This document shows positions 22,066 to 23,240 of a stretch of 23,240 bases of DNA, in pieces. The translations under genes were made by a program, and so were the position numbers. Location of the stretch: the NCBI GenBank assembly GCA_012719195.1, contig JAAYAV010000382.1, positions 1 through 23,240 of the forward strand. Reading direction: 5' to 3'. The DNA is from Anaerolineae bacterium (GTDB taxonomy: Bacteria > Chloroflexota > Anaerolineae > DRVO01). Below the pieces are notes generated by a model that had not been told where the DNA came from, made no database searches, and saw only the letters and a program-made list of their open reading frames with translations. Positions within the stretch are counted from its first letter, which is position 1. Every line of letters starts with the position of its first letter.

Positions 22066-23223
22066 GTGAGATTCGGGTTTGAGTTGCTCAAGGGTAGTGA
22101 CGGGGCGCGGCGCGGACTGCTGCGGACGCCGCACGGAGTGGTGTCGACGCCGGTGTTCATGCCGGTAGGCACGCAGGCCACCGTCAAGACCATGGCGCCC
22201 TGGGAACTACGGGAACTGGGCGCAGAGATCATACTGTCCAACACCTATCACCTGTACCTCCGGCCCGGGTCACAGCCGATCTCCGAGATGGGCGGGCTGC
22301 ACGAATTCATGGGCTGGGATGGCCCTATCCTCACCGACAGCGGTGGCTTCCAGGTCTTCAGCCTGGAGCACCTGCGGCGCGTGGATGATGAAGGTGTGCG
22401 CTTCCGCTCACACCTGGACGGGTCCGAGCACCTGTTCACGCCGGAGCACGTGGTGGCGGTCCAGGAGCAGCTGGGTGCGGACATCATCATGTGCCTGGAC
22501 GTGTGCTCGGAGGCGCACGACCGAGAGGCGCTGGAGGGGGCGATCGAGCTCACCCATCGCTGGGCGGCGCGCTGCCGAGATGCGCAGCGGCGCTCCGACC
22601 TGGCGCTGTTCGGCATTGTGCAGGGCGGGGTGTATGCGGACATGCGGGCTGCCAGTGCCGATTACCTCGTGAGCCTGGACTTCCCCGGTTACGCCATCGG
22701 CGGTCTGAGCGTGGGGGAGAGCAAGGCGGACATGCACCGCATGCTGGAGGTGGTCGCGCCGCGTCTGCCTCAGGATCGTCCTCGCTATCTGATGGGCGTG
22801 GGTTCCCCGGAGGACCTATGGGAGTGCGTTGCTCGCGGTGTGGATATGTTCGACTGCGTCCTGCCCACCCGGGTGGCGCGTAACGGCGCGGCCTTCACCT
22901 GGGAGGGCAGACTGAACCTCCGCAACGCCCGTTTCGCCCGGGACGGCGGCCCTCTCATGGACGACTGCGACTGCATGGCCTGCCGGCGCTTCAGCCGGGC
23001 CTATCTCCGGCACTTGATACAGGCCGATGAGATCCTGGGCCTTCGCCTGGTGACGGCGCATAACCTACGCTTCCTGGTCAGACTAATGGAGCGGATCCGC
23101 GCGGCTATTGTTGCCGACCAGTTCGAGACGGAGAAGGCTGCGTTCCTCCGTGGGTACCGCACCGTGGACCCGGAGGTCAGGCGAGCCAACGTAGAGGCAC
23201 GGAAGAGGAGCATGGGGCGATGA
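22066..23223 (+). CDS. tgt: Queuine tRNA-ribosyltransferase (tRNA-guanine transglycosylase)
   Basis: Tgt swaps guanine-34 of GUN-anticodon tRNAs for preQ1, a step in queuosine formation. The 385-residue protein has the general acid/base D91 in LTDSGGFQVFSL. The nucleophile D263 is in MFDCVLPTRVARNG, and the zinc site is C301, C303, C306 and H332 (CDCMAC and TAHNLRF). The usual DEC motif of the substrate pocket reads DVCSE (145-149). The frame is open upstream into nuoN, but GTG 22066 has GGAG eight bases upstream and gives the typical start MRFGFELL. The stop overlaps the next gene's ATG. No other queuosine genes are in the window. Confidence 0.95.
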   Translation: MRFGFELLKGSDGARRGLLRTPHGVVSTPVFMPVGTQATVKTMAPWELRELGAEIILSNTYHLYLRPGSQPISEMGGLHEFMGWDGPILTDSGGFQVFSLEHLRRVDDEGVRFRSHLDGSEHLFTPEHVVAVQEQLGADIIMCLDVCSEAHDREALEGAIELTHRWAARCRDAQRRSDLALFGIVQGGVYADMRAASADYLVSLDFPGYAIGGLSVGESKADMHRMLEVVAPRLPQDRPRYLMGVGSPEDLWECVARGVDMFDCVLPTRVARNGAAFTWEGRLNLRNARFARDGGPLMDDCDCMACRRFSRAYLRHLIQADEILGLRLVTAHNLRFLVRLMERIRAAIVADQFETEKAAFLRGYRTVDPEVRRANVEARKRSMGR

Positions 23224-23240
23224 ATGCAATGCAGGCGGCA
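23220..23240 (+). CDS. Start of a gene cut by the window edge, possibly yajC
   Basis: ATG at 23220 overlaps the tgt stop as ATGA and stays open to the end of the window, giving MNAMQAA. Seven codons cannot identify a product. Because tgt is very often followed by yajC and secDF, YajC (a small Sec accessory membrane protein) is the first guess, from context only. Confidence 0.4.

Noticed and set aside
1..23240. CRISPR arrays, insertion sequences, prophage or integrated elements
   Set aside because: I saw no spaced direct repeats, transposase, integrase or terminal inverted repeats. All gaps are short and the genes are mostly core functions.

Overview
The window is a GC-rich, densely coding bacterial chromosome segment. 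There is no sign of phage, insertion sequences, CRISPR or integrases. Gene order (tuf-rpmG-tRNA-Trp-secE-nusG-rplK-rplA-rplJ-rplL, then an 11-gene nuo operon, then tgt) is that of a bacterial core genome. GTG and TTG starts, a Complex I operon without nuoE/F/G, and ribosomal genes not followed by rpoBC suggest Chloroflexota or a similar deep-branching high-GC lineage. That placement is inference only.

Region 1 (1-3942) is the translation/transcription cluster: the 3' end of tuf, rpmG, a tRNA-Trp, secE, nusG, rplK, rplA, a clear L10 leader RNA, rplJ and rplL, closed by a strong hairpin terminator. nadE, not rpoB, follows in convergent orientation.

Region 2 (3957-11543) is the more individual part. 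nadE (minus) and mgtE (plus) are divergent across 430 bp that carry candidate promoters and a structured mgtE leader. mgtE converges on a membrane protein that looks like a degenerate Lgt (prolipoprotein diacylglyceryl transferase). Upstream of it on the same strand is a 1042-residue multidomain clan GH-A glycoside hydrolase. Divergent from the hydrolase is a DhnA/LacD-type class I aldolase, and the two appear to share a promoter region with overlapping -10 elements. This hydrolase/aldolase pair may be a small sugar-use module.

Region 3 (11684-22014) is a complete nuoABCDHIJKLMN operon behind a near-consensus sigma-70-type promoter, ended by a terminator built on a 26-nt perfect palindrome. 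It encodes the quinone-reducing connecting module and the proton-pumping membrane arm, but not the NADH-oxidising module.

Region 4 (22066-23240) holds tgt (tRNA-guanine transglycosylase). Its stop codon overlaps the start of a further gene cut by the window edge, possibly yajC.

I found no clearly novel system. The best leads are the degenerate Lgt-like protein, the unusual hydrolase architecture with its divergent aldolase, the EFG-less Complex I, and a SecE with an extra C-terminal membrane segment.
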